From NCBI GenBank assembly GCA_963664835.2, contig CAXXUG010000013.1, positions 310,001 to 374,000 of the forward strand: a stretch of 64,000 nucleotides of DNA, in the 5' to 3' direction. The position numbers and the translations under genes are program-made. This document shows, piece by piece, positions 1 through 8,613 of this stretch (positions are counted from its first letter, which is position 1; every line of letters begins with the position of its first letter). This stretch comes from G963664835 sp963664835. Its GTDB lineage: Bacteria; Chloroflexota; UBA6077; FW602-bin22; JBCLEL01. The notes beneath the pieces are model-generated. The model saw only the letters and a list, made by a program, of their open reading frames with translations. It had not been told where the DNA came from and did not search any database.

Positions 1-1
1 G

Positions 2-2998
2 CGCATCGCCCGCGGTCAACGCCGGCGTCGTGACCGTTACTTGAAACGTCGCGCCGAACTGATGCAGGCGCTGGTCGATTACAAGCTCATGCCCTTGGAC
101 AAGAATAGCCGCAAAGAACTCGAGAAACTGGACCCATATGCACTTAGGGCGTGCGCCCTCGATAGTCCGCTCAAACCCTATGAATTGGGAAGGACACTCT
201 TTCATCTCGACCAAAGGCGCGGGTTCAAATCCAATCGCAAGGCCGGCAACGAAGACGAGTCCGAAGAGAAAAAGCTGAGCGCGGCGATTGGCGAAATGCG
301 CCGTAGAGTCGAGGAGAGCGGCGCACGGACATTGGGAGAATTTCTAGCTCGTCGACACGAAAGACGTGAGACCGTCCGCGCCCGTACCGATTTGGGCATC
401 TACCCAGATCGAGCCATGTACGAATCGGAGTTCGACGCAATTCGCGCCGCTCAGAAGCCGCACCAGAGGCTCCGCCCGGAACAGTGGGACCGCCTGCGCG
501 ACATAATCTTCTACCAGCGGCCCTTGAGGCCCGTCGATCCTGGTTTGTGCTCGTTCGAGCCGGGAGAGAAGCGGGCCGCCCGCGCCCTTCCCCTGTTCCA
601 AGAGTTCCGTATGCTTCAGGAACTCAATAACCTGACCTTGCAGGTTGGCGCGGAGCCGGACCGACCGCTCGATGAACGAGAAAGAGAACGCGCCCTGATC
701 AGGTTGCGGTCCGGCAAGGGCATCGACCTTCAGAGACCCACCAAGAGTCTGGATCTGCCATCCGGAGCCACGTTCAATCTGTCCCGATTTGGTCGCAAGG
801 CTGTAAAGGGCGACGAGACCACCTTCCGGTTGGTCAAAGATGAACTGTTCGGTGTTCGGTGGATAGGTTTATCTCTCCAACTTCGCAATGAAATCGTTAG
901 GTTTCTCTTAGAAACTGAGGATCCAGACGACGTCCGGCGAAAGGCAGCAGGCGAATGGGGTCTGAACGAGGCATCAGCCAACGCCGTTGCCAACGCTTCA
1001 CTCGCCCCCGGTTACGGCAACTTGAGCGACAAGGCCATTCAGAAGCTACTTCCGCACTTGCAGCAGGGTCTTGTATATTCAGACGCCGTCATCGCCGCTG
1101 GATACACCCATCACTCAGACTTCCGCAACGCCGAGGCCCACGACCGGCTGCCCTATTACGGAAAGGTGCTTGTACGCGACGCGGTCGGCGCGGATCCGGA
1201 AAAAAACCCGGAGAAAGACGGAGAGCCGGCACGCTATGGGCGGATCGGTAACCCCACCGTACACATAGGCCTCAACCAACTCAGACGCGTGGTTAATCGT
1301 CTAATAGACGCGTACGGCAAGCCACAAGACATCGTTGTCGAGTTGGCCCGCGACCTAAAAATGAACCTAGTGCAGAAACAGCAACTCCGCCGGCAACAAC
1401 AGGCAGGATTCAGGCGCAACGAGGATTTCAAAGAGATGCTGAAATCCGCCGGCATACCCGTGACCCAGCATACTCTGCACAAGCTGCAACTGTGGGAGGA
1501 GCAAGGCCCACCCCAAGCCCGCGTTTGTCCCTTTTCCGGCGCTCATCTTTCCTTCGCCATGGTGGTGGTATCGAATCAGACCGAGGTCGAACACATACTG
1601 CCGTGGTCTAGAACTTTGGACGACTCGCCGGCAAACAAGGTCGTGTGCACCATCAAGGCAAACCGTGACAAAGACAATCGGGCACCCCACGAGGCATTCA
1701 GCCACAGCCCGCCCGGTTACGACTACCAGGCCATTCTCGACCGCGCCGCCAATCTCCCGGGCAACAAGCGCTGGCGTTTCCAGCCGGATGCCATGGAGCG
1801 ATTCGAAGACGAGGCCGGCTTCCTCGACCGCCAGCTTAACGAAACCAGTTATCTGTCCCGGACCGCCCGCGCCTATCTGGCCTACCTGTACGACGAGAAA
1901 GGCGAAGGCCGCGTACGTGTCCGGGCCGCGCCAGGGCGGCTCACGTATCTGCTACGGCGCGGGTGGGGTCTGGAAGGGATGCTTCGCGTGACTGAGACCG
2001 GCGAAATTGTACGCAAGCAACGCGACGACCACCGGCACCACGCAATCGACGCCTTCGTAGTCGCCAACACGACCCCAGCCTTGCTCCGGCGGTTCGCGCA
2101 GGCCGCCTCGTCCAAACACGGTAATGTCGTGGAAAGGTTGGCTGCCCTGACTCCTCCCCCGTGGGAAGGGTTTGACCGTGATCATCTGAGAGCATTCCTC
2201 AACCGTTTGGTCGTTTCCCACAAGCCGGACCACGGAAAGCGTGGTGTTATGGGCAAGACTACCGGCCAGCTCCACAACGAGACGGCCTACGGGCTGATCG
2301 AACTGTCAGCGGATGGCCCGTCCAAAGTTGTGACTCGCAAGGACGTGAGTGCTTTTAAGAGACGGAGTGACCTCGATTCTGTAAGAGATCCGGCGCTGCG
2401 ACGAAGTTTACAGGAGCCTTGGGATAAAGCCGGCTCCAAGCCGGCCGAGTTCGCTCAACAAGCTGCAAACGAAGGCGTACTGCTAAACGGGAGGCGGCAG
2501 CGTGTCAGGCGGGTGCGAGTCGTCGAAAATCTGCGCGTCGTACCAGTCAGAGACAGCGAGGGGCGTCCTTACAAAGGCTACAAGTCGGATAACAACGAGT
2601 TCGCCGAGGTATGGCGGATGCGCGATGGAAGGTGGCGAATCGTCGTCGTGCCCACCTTCCACGCCAATCAACCCGATTTTGACATCGAAAAATTCCGGCC
2701 CTCATACAGGGGTAGGATTGATCCCACGGCCAAGCGACTGATGAGACTTCAGAAGAACGATATGGGCGCGCTGGGTGAAGGGCCGAGTCGCCGCATCGTC
2801 AAAGTTCGGCAAGTATGGGCTGGGACCGTGATCTTGGATGACCACAACGAAGCCGATGTCGACGCCCGCGAACGCAGAGGCGAGGTGGATCGCAACAAGA
2901 ACAGCTATTCGGCGAAAAAACTCTACGAGCGGGATTTTCGCAAGGTAGGCATTGATGAGATTGGGCGCGTCCTGGATCCAGGGCCACCAAAGCCATGA
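2..2998 (+). CDS. cas9: CRISPR-associated endonuclease Cas9, type II-C (5' end outside window)
   Basis: This is the RNA-guided DNA endonuclease of a type II CRISPR system. The reading frame is open from base 2. Its first visible residues, ARGQRRRRDRYLKRR, are the arginine-rich bridge helix, so the RuvC-I segment with its catalytic Asp lies upstream and the TTG at 41 is not the true start. About 998 residues are visible. RuvC-II is seen as IVVELARD (Glu codon 1340-1342). The HNH core is EVEHILPWSRTLDDSPANK (His codon 1592-1594) and RuvC-III is HHAIDAFVVA (Asp codon 2048-2050). The short recognition lobe, an estimated full length of about 1050 residues and the cas9-cas1-cas2 order without csn2 or cas4 point to II-C. 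The stop codon overlaps the cas1 start by 4 bases (ATGA), so the two are translationally coupled. All visible catalytic residues are intact. Confidence 0.97.
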   Translation, partial: RIARGQRRRRDRYLKRRAELMQALVDYKLMPLDKNSRKELEKLDPYALRACALDSPLKPYELGRTLFHLDQRRGFKSNRKAGNEDESEEKKLSAAIGEMRRRVEESGARTLGEFLARRHERRETVRARTDLGIYPDRAMYESEFDAIRAAQKPHQRLRPEQWDRLRDIIFYQRPLRPVDPGLCSFEPGEKRAARALPLFQEFRMLQELNNLTLQVGAEPDRPLDERERERALIRLRSGKGIDLQRPTKSLDLPSGATFNLSRFGRKAVKGDETTFRLVKDELFGVRWIGLSLQLRNEIVRFLLETEDPDDVRRKAAGEWGLNEASANAVANASLAPGYGNLSDKAIQKLLPHLQQGLVYSDAVIAAGYTHHSDFRNAEAHDRLPYYGKVLVRDAVGADPEKNPEKDGEPARYGRIGNPTVHIGLNQLRRVVNRLIDAYGKPQDIVVELARDLKMNLVQKQQLRRQQQAGFRRNEDFKEMLKSAGIPVTQHTLHKLQLWEEQGPPQARVCPFSGAHLSFAMVVVSNQTEVEHILPWSRTLDDSPANKVVCTIKANRDKDNRAPHEAFSHSPPGYDYQAILDRAANLPGNKRWRFQPDAMERFEDEAGFLDRQLNETSYLSRTARAYLAYLYDEKGEGRVRVRAAPGRLTYLLRRGWGLEGMLRVTETGEIVRKQRDDHRHHAIDAFVVANTTPALLRRFAQAASSKHGNVVERLAALTPPPWEGFDRDHLRAFLNRLVVSHKPDHGKRGVMGKTTGQLHNETAYGLIELSADGPSKVVTRKDVSAFKRRSDLDSVRDPALRRSLQEPWDKAGSKPAEFAQQAANEGVLLNGRRQRVRRVRVVENLRVVPVRDSEGRPYKGYKSDNNEFAEVWRMRDGRWRIVVVPTFHANQPDFDIEKFRPSYRGRIDPTAKRLMRLQKNDMGALGEGPSRRIVKVRQVWAGTVILDDHNEADVDARERRGEVDRNKNSYSAKKLYERDFRKVGIDEIGRVLDPGPPKP

Positions 2999-3906
2999 AC
3001 GCCCGCATTATCGAGGTGACGAGCGAGGGTTGCCACCTAGCGCGCTACCGTGGACTGATGACCGTTACCAAGAACGGCGACGAGTGCGGTCGCGTTCCCT
3101 TGGACGACGTGGGAGTCCTGCTCTGCAACGCCCGCGGCCTCACCTACTCCAACGACTTGATGATGGAGTTGGCCCGGCGTTGCGTCGCCGTCGTGCTGTG
3201 CGGCTCCAACTACCTGCCAGCGGCGTGGCTATGGCCGCTCGAAGGACACCATGTCCAAGCGTTGAGGATGCGCTGCCAGTTGGAGGCCTCTCTGCCACTG
3301 CGCAAACGGCTATGGCAGTCCATCGTCAAAGCCAAGATCATTCAGCAGGCAAACGTACTCGAACTGCTTCACTTACCCACCGACGGCCTTCCCGCGCTGG
3401 CGCGTCGCGTGAGGTCCGGAGACCCCAACAACCTTGAGGCCCAGGCGGCGCGACGTTACTGGCCTTTGCTCTTTGGCAGCGACTTCAGACGCCAACGCTA
3501 CGGTGCGATGCCAAACCCGTTTCTCAACTATGGATATACCGTCTTGAGGGCTGCGGTCGCACGGTCGGTAGTTTCCGCCGGTCTGCACCCTTCAATCGGA
3601 GTTCACCACCACAGCCGGGCAGATTCTATGTGCCTCGTGGACGATCTAATGGAGCCGTTTAGGCCACTCGTAGACTACACCGCCGCTTTGCTTTTCGCGG
3701 ACGGTCAAGATGAGTTGACTCCTGACTCCAAACTGGTCCTTGTCGAGACCCTGACGATGGACTTGGAGACCGACAGGGGAGCCACGCCGCTACAAACTTG
3801 CCTGTCCCGCGCGGCACAATCCCTCGCCCAGTCATTTGAGAGCAGGGCGCCCTACATTACCTTCCCCGGGCGGCCGCTGGCGCCATTTGCGCAGGCTGCA
3901 TCCTAA
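2995..3906 (+). CDS. cas1: CRISPR integrase Cas1
   Basis: This is the metal-dependent integrase that inserts new spacers, working as a complex with Cas2. It is 303 residues long, normal for type II Cas1. It has an N-terminal beta domain (about 1-80, with the motif GLTYSNDLMMELARR) and a C-terminal helical catalytic domain. Conserved active-site positions are visible: Glu in NNLEAQAARRYW, and His in GLHPSIGVHHHSRADS followed by DDLMEPFRPLVD. The ATG at 2995 overlaps the cas9 stop as ATGA. cas2 follows at once and the array lies about 410 bases downstream, so this is one adaptation operon. Nothing in the sequence suggests inactivation. Confidence 0.95.
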   Translation: MNARIIEVTSEGCHLARYRGLMTVTKNGDECGRVPLDDVGVLLCNARGLTYSNDLMMELARRCVAVVLCGSNYLPAAWLWPLEGHHVQALRMRCQLEASLPLRKRLWQSIVKAKIIQQANVLELLHLPTDGLPALARRVRSGDPNNLEAQAARRYWPLLFGSDFRRQRYGAMPNPFLNYGYTVLRAAVARSVVSAGLHPSIGVHHHSRADSMCLVDDLMEPFRPLVDYTAALLFADGQDELTPDSKLVLVETLTMDLETDRGATPLQTCLSRAAQSLAQSFESRAPYITFPGRPLAPFAQAAS

Positions 3907-3916
3907 AGGGGCGCCT

Positions 3917-4243
3917 TTGCTCTCCGGCTACCGCCTCATGTGGATGATGGTGCTCTTCGATCTGCCAGTGCTAACAAAGAAACAGCGCCGAGACGCCACC
4001 AAGTTCCGAAAGTTCCTTCTGGATCAAGGCTTCGATATGTGCCAGCTATCCGTCTACCTGCGATTCTGCTCCGGCAAAGAACAAACCCAAGTCTACACGC
4101 GACGGGTCCGATCGGCGCTGCCGCCGTCCGGCAAAGTCCAGATCGTCTACTTTACCGATAAGCAGTATGAGAACATCGTCATCTTCGACGGCCATAGACA
4201 GCGGCCAGCCAACAAGAATCCGGAGCAACTCACCCTATTTTGA
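3917..4243 (+). CDS. cas2: CRISPR adaptation nuclease-fold protein Cas2
   Basis: Cas2 forms the central dimer of the Cas1-Cas2 spacer-integration complex. The protein of about 108 residues has the ferredoxin-like fold signature LMWMMVLFDLPVLTKKQRRDATKFRKFL followed by GFDMCQLSVYLR, typical of type II Cas2; the Asp of FDLP is the conserved metal-binding position. I place the start at the TTG at 3917 because AAAGGGG at 3905-3911 is well spaced for it and related proteins begin with a similar SGYRLMW stretch. The ATG at 3938 is the alternative. The open frame extends upstream into cas1 but that part has no Cas2 similarity. The last codons lie inside a strong terminator hairpin. Confidence 0.92.
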   Translation: MLSGYRLMWMMVLFDLPVLTKKQRRDATKFRKFLLDQGFDMCQLSVYLRFCSGKEQTQVYTRRVRSALPPSGKVQIVYFTDKQYENIVIFDGHRQRPANKNPEQLTLF

Positions 4244-4265
4244 AATAGGTGCCTCCGGTTTTTTT
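4220..4265 (+). terminator. Rho-independent terminator of the cas operon, overlapping the cas2 stop
   Basis: An outer stem CCGGAG (4220-4225) / CTCCGG (4253-4258) encloses an inner stem CTATTT/AAATAG with flanking CAC/GTG, followed by seven T residues (4259-4265). The cas2 stop codon TGA (4241-4243) sits in the hairpin loop. The structure should end cas9-cas1-cas2 transcription before the array. Confidence 0.85.
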
Positions 4266-4317
4266 CTTGTCGAACGCCGTTCCATGCGCCACCACAACGC
4301 CCTTCCCATTGCGGTCG

Positions 4318-5401
4318 ATTTTAGCCGATGGGAGATCGGGGAGTAACCGCAACTGGTGACGGATGTAGTCTACGCATTGGATATTTTAGCCGATGGGAGA
4401 TCGGGGAGTAACCGCAACTACTCACGCCAATCGGGCGGCTTCAGGATAATTTTAGCCGATGGGAGATCGGGGAGTAACCGCAACTATGGTTCCATATGGC
4501 CGAGTTTTGCACGAATTTTAGCCGATGGGAGATCGGGGAGTAACCGCAACGGCAAGGTGAGCGTGTCGATCCGAAAAGGATTTTAGCCGATGGGAGATCG
4601 GGGAGTAACCGCAACCTCAACTAGAGCATTGGGAAATTAACTCAATTTTAGCCGATGGGAGATCGGGGAGTAACCGCAACAGAGGTACGAGCTAATGCAG
4701 GCATTGACGCATTTTAGCCGATGGGAGATCGGGGAGTAACCGCAACCTGACACTGCATTTCTCACCTCTCAATACCATTTTAGCCGATGGGAGATCGGGG
4801 AGTAACCGCAACGTGTCTTTACGCTTGGCCAATATCATCGAATTTTAGCCGATGGGAGATCGGGGAGTAACCGCAACTACATGGAACCGCCGCTTTTCAT
4901 ACGGCTTATTTTAGCCGATGGGAGATCGGGGAGTAACCGCAACTCAGTGAGGTCTACACCAAAGGCCCTCATATTTTAGCCGATGGGAGATCGGGGAGTA
5001 ACCGCAACTGATCTGCGCGGTGGAGGAAAACCTTGGCTATTTTAGCCGATGGGAGATCGGGGAGTAACCGCAACCTGACTGCTGCGGCGGAGGTCAGGCC
5101 GGCATTTTAGCCGATGGGAGATCGGGGAGTAACCGCAACGTGTCTTTACGCTTGGCCAATATCATCGAATTTTAGCCGATGGGAGATCGGGGAGTAACCG
5201 CAACTACATGGAACCGCCGCTTTTCATACGGCTTATTTTAGCCGATGGGAGATCGGGGAGTAACCGCAACTAGAGCAAGGAGGCGCACGGCCAATTTTTA
5301 TTTTAGCCGATGGGAGATCGGGGAGTAACCGCAACCCGGCGGCGGTGTTGGCGAGAATGTTGAGAATTTTAGCCGATGGGAGATCGGGGAGTAACCGCAA
5401 C
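4318..5401 (-). CRISPR. Type II-C CRISPR array, 17 repeats, 16 spacers
   Basis: Seventeen apparently identical 36-base repeats start at 4318, 4383, 4449, 4515, 4580, 4645, 4711, 4777, 4842, 4908, 4973, 5039, 5104, 5169, 5235, 5300 and 5366, separated by spacers of 29-30 bases. On the minus strand the repeat begins GTTGCGGTTACTCCCC and ends GGCTAAAAT. GTT...AAAT is the usual orientation of transcribed II-C repeats, so the array is probably read on the minus strand, towards the cas genes. Spacers 8 and 9 (4813-4841, 4878-4907) recur exactly as spacers 13 and 14 (5140-5168, 5205-5234). The perfect repeat conservation suggests an active or recently active array. No anti-repeat (tracrRNA) was found inside the window. 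Confidence 0.98.
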
Positions 5402-5618
5402 GGAGATCCCATACAATTACCGGCATAAGCCGATCCGCCTGCACTTCCGCATCCCCATAAATGCTATAATAAGTACATATGTTCGATTTCGCCGGCCCCA
5501 CAAGATCCCCAAGTACAGGTTTTGAGAAGCAGGGATTACAAAACAAACCGAGCGCAGACCAGCCGGCCGGCCAAACGCTTCGCCGAATGGAGTCAAATAC
5601 TGATCGTCCCGGCCGGCA
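5402..5618. other. Array-flanking non-coding region, possible leader
   Basis: This stretch adjoins the end of the array that would be upstream if the array is transcribed on the minus strand, so it is the best candidate for the leader. It contains a perfect TATAAT on the plus strand (5465-5470) inside an AT-rich patch and a weak repeat-like AAGCCGATCC (about 5427-5436). No protein frame is convincing. Leader role is inference. Confidence 0.35.
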
Positions 5619-5717
5619 CTAGCCGAACAGCATTACCACCAGCAGATACAGGACCGTAATCGTCCCGAAGCAGACGCCGGCCCCAATCAGGTTGTCGGCG
5701 CGATAGCGTGCGTCCAT
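5619..5717 (-). CDS. Small single-pass membrane protein, 32 residues (candidate)
   Basis: A short frame with ATG at 5717-5715 and TAG at 5621-5619 is preceded by AGGGGGC at good spacing. The product starts MDARYRADNLIGAG and continues as a hydrophobic helix of about 18 residues (CFGTITVLYLLVVMLFG), a shape typical of small membrane proteins. No family is recognised. The ribosome-binding site and the clean hydrophobic segment are the only support. Conservation in relatives would decide whether it is real. Confidence 0.45.
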   Translation of the reverse strand: MDARYRADNLIGAGVCFGTITVLYLLVVMLFG

Positions 5718-5982
5718 AAGTGCCCCCTGTTATCGGAATACTACGGCCAGCCTGAGGGCGCGAAAGTTAGAGAATCGTTGGATCCTGGCCCTGGCTTCCG
5801 GCGCCGGGCTCGATCTAGCGGATAGCTCCGCGGGCAACGCCCCGATTCTCGTGCCATTCACTGTCCGGCCTGGGCACGCCGCGATGGTCTCCGGCGCCTC
5901 CGCCGGAAATGTGGGCCGCAGGATCACGCGAAAAGAGACTACTTTTTTGCAAAACAAACGGGGTCGCGGCGCCGGCTCCCGG
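5718..5982. other. Intergenic region downstream of uvrD, nothing recognised
   Basis: About 265 bases lie between the small frame and the uvrD stop. GC-rich short inverted repeats are present but no convincing terminator or gene. Open frames here lack start signals or family features. Confidence 0.4.
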
Positions 5983-8182
5983 TCAGACCTTCTCCAGGTT
6001 GGCAAAGCTCTGCATCAGCTTCTTTGGCCCCACGTCGTCGAAAATTACTTCCACCATGTAGTCCTCGCCGGACCGCTTGCAGCTGATGATCACCCCCGGA
6101 CCGAACTTGCCGTGCCGCACCTTGTCCGCCGGCCGAAACGGCGCCTGAATTGGCACTGCCGGCGTACGCACTGGCGTCGAAACCGGTTGCGCGGCCGGTT
6201 TTGGCCGCATTCCGGCCGCCAGATCGCGCGGATCGATCGCCTGGATATAGCCGGGTAAATCCCGCAAGAACCGCGACGGGCCGAACCTCATCGAGCCGAC
6301 TCCTGCCCAGCGCCATTCGGCAAAGCTAAGTGTCAGGTACTTGCGCGCCCGCGTCATCCCCACGTATACCAACCGGCGCTCCTCCTCCATCGCAGATGCG
6401 TCGCCGATCGACCGAGAGTGCGGGCAGAGACCCTCCTCCAAACCCGTCAGGAACACTGCGTCAAACTCCAGTCCCTTCGCCGCGTGGAACGTCGCCAGCG
6501 TCACCACGTCCGTGTTGTGTGAGTACTCGTCCGCGTCCGACACCAGCGCTACCTGCTGCAAGAACTCAGATATCGCCTCTAAACCGGCGCCCTCGTAGGG
6601 CGTGGCCGCGCCGCGAAGCTGGTCCAGATTCGACAACCGGTCCTCCGAGTCAGGAAGCTCGTTGATATGGCTGCCGTAACCAGTGTCCTCGATCGCTGCG
6701 TCCAGGATTTCAGTCGGCGTGACGTGCTCGATCTTTGCCCGCAGCCCGCTCAATATCTCGTGGAATCTCCGCAGAGCCTCGATGCCGCGCCGGTTGACAC
6801 GCAGCTCCTGCTCCTCGTCCCCGCCTGTCGGCCCAAATAGCCGGTCCAATGCGTGACTCAGACTCAGGCTCCGGCCCAGGGCGTAGTCGCGCAGGCCGGA
6901 GATCGTCCGGGCGCCAATCCCCCTCGTCGGAACATTGATGATCCGCAGCAAGTGGGCGTCGTCATACGGGTTGTACGCCGCGTACAGGTAGGCAAGAACG
7001 TCCTGCACCTCCGCCCGTCGGAAGAACCGGATACCGATCACCCTGGCCGGTATGACCAGCCGGGCGAACGCGGTCTCCAGCACCCTCGACTGGGCATTCG
7101 TGCGGTACAGTACCGCCATCTCATTGAAGGCCAGGCCCCGATTTCGCAAGCGCCGGACGTGCGTCGCCACCATTTGCGCCTCTTCTTCGTCGCTCGAGCA
7201 CTCGACCAGCGCCAATTGGTCGCCGGCAGGGTTATCGGTCCACAGACGCTTGTCTCGACGCTGTCTATTAGCCTTTATCAGAGAGGCCGCCGCATCGATG
7301 ATGTTCTGCGTCGAGCGGTAGTTCTGGCCCAGCGTCATCGTCTCCGCCTTCAAGTAATCGTTCGGGAAATTGATGATGTTCGCCAGGTCGGCATGGCGCC
7401 AGCTATAGATGCTCTGGTCCTCGTCGCCAACTACGCAGACCGATCCTCCCTCCGGCTTCAGCAGCTTGAGCAGGCGGTACTGGATAGTGTTTGTATCCTG
7501 AAACTCATCCACAAGCTGATGACGATAACGGGAACGGTACCGGTCCCTGGTCTGCGGACTTGCCAGAAAAAGCTCGATGACCCTCAGCAGCAGGTCGTCG
7601 AAGTCGAGCGAGTTGCGCTCGGACAGCTTCTGCTCGTAGCGGTCGAATATCGACTGTGCCATCTCGCCGGGCAGGCCCATCGTGCCTTTCGGCAACAGAA
7701 CGCGCCCTCCCGCGTGTCTGTTCTTCGCCGACGATATCCTCGCCTGAATGCTCCCCGGCGGATAGCGCTTGTTGTCGACGTTGAGCTCGGCCAGCGACTC
7801 TTTGATCAACCTGACCTGCTGGTCGGTGTCGTAGATCGAAAAGTTCGAGGGAACTCCAATCTCGGCGCCGTCCGCGCGCAGCCACCGCGCACAAGTGCTG
7901 TGAAACGTGCCGGCCGTGATCCTGCGGGCGGCGAACGGAATCTGGCCGGCCAGGCGGTCCCTAAGCTCCATCGCCGCACGATTGGTGAAAGTCAGCGCCA
8001 GAATCTCTTCCGGCGCTACCCCTGCCTCCCGAATCAAGTAGGCGATCCTGTGGACTATCAACCGGGTCTTACCCGACCCGGGACCAGCCAGCACCAGGAT
8101 CGGACCCGCGGTGCTGACCACAGCTCGCCTCTGGGTCTGGATTCAATCCCTGGAGAAGGTCAGATGTCGCCTCGGAAGACAT
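5983..8182 (-). CDS. uvrD: UvrD/PcrA-type superfamily 1 DNA helicase, with apparent N-terminal frameshift
   Basis: This is a 3'-5' ATP-dependent DNA helicase for nucleotide-excision or mismatch repair and clearing of replication obstacles. Motifs appear in order: Walker A AGPGSGKTR, motif Ia LTFTNRAA, motif II DEFQDTN, motif III GDEDQSIYSWR, motif IV LGQNYRST, motif V TFHAAKGLEFDAVFL and motif VI VYVGMTRARK. The C-terminus has the PcrA/UvrD Tudor-like ending HGKFGPGVI. The uninterrupted frame starts only at the GTG at 8121, just before the Walker A. The expected start is ATG at 8182 (MSSEATSDLLQGLNPD). It joins the main frame if one base of the GGG at 8133-8135 is dropped, restoring GLNPDQRRAVVSTAGP, the standard PcrA N-terminus. 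So the gene has a real or sequencing one-base insertion. It is otherwise full length. Confidence 0.93.
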
Positions 8183-8337
8183 AGGCAAGCAAGTATACCA
8201 GCCGGAAATCCCAACGCCCGGAAGTACAGCTTAACCGACAAAGACCAAAGACTCCGCCGCGCCAATCCGCAACGCCGAGCCACGAATGGGGCGCTTCATC
8301 CCTGTCCGCACTGGTAGCAGCCGGCATGGCCGATTGC

Positions 8338-8343
8338 TATAAT
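8338..8343 (+). promoter_or_regulatory. Possible -10 box upstream of the small CxxCxGxG gene
   Basis: A perfect TATAAT lies 36 bases before the ATG at 8380. The -35 region, about 17 bases upstream, is poor, so this is a tentative promoter. Confidence 0.35.
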
Positions 8344-8379
8344 GGGATCCGGCCGTTGCAGTTTTCTTGGAGGCTTGCC

Positions 8380-8605
8380 ATGGACATTGGGACCATGATC
8401 CCAATCTTGATCATCCTGATCGCGGTCTTCTTCGTAGTGAGTAAGCTGAACCTGGGCCCGAAAATCAAATGCAACCGCTGCGATGGCACCGGCGACATAG
8501 ATGAGCGATGGCACGGATCCCAAGCAGGAATCCGGCTGGCACATAATGTCGGGACAGTGCCCTAAGTGCAAGGGCAAGGGCAAGATTAGCGCCCGAGCCA
8601 CCTGA
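8380..8605 (+). pseudogene. Small membrane-anchored protein with paired CxxCxGxG zinc motifs, frame-shifted
   Basis: ATG at 8380 follows GGAGG (8369-8373) at ideal spacing. The product begins MDIGTMIPILIILIAVFFVV, a membrane anchor, and then has CNRCDGTGDI, a DnaJ-like CxxCxGxG zinc-binding half. This frame runs on to a stop at 8565 without a second half. The +1 frame from 8501 carries a matching second half, GQCPKCKGKGKI, and ends with TGA at 8603-8605. A single frameshift between about 8495 and 8545 would give a coherent protein of about 75 residues with both zinc halves. I infer an indel (mutation or sequencing error). The role of such proteins is unknown to me. Confidence 0.6.
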
Positions 8606-8613
8606 CGCCGCGC

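Noticed and set aside
222..236. GGTTCAAATCC, resembling a tRNA T-arm
   Set aside because: Lies inside cas9 coding sequence with no acceptor or anticodon stems around it.
4356..4586. Open frame inside the CRISPR array
   Set aside because: Translation of repeats and spacers only.
5477..5530. Possible tracrRNA anti-repeat after the TATAAT at 5465-5470
   Set aside because: ATTT, GCCG, AGATC and AGTA match the repeat in order, but the segment that must pair with GTTGCGGTTACTCCCC does not match well.
6853..8184. 443-codon plus-strand open frame opposite uvrD
   Set aside because: Antisense shadow of the helicase gene; composition is Arg/Pro-rich with no family features or ribosome-binding site.
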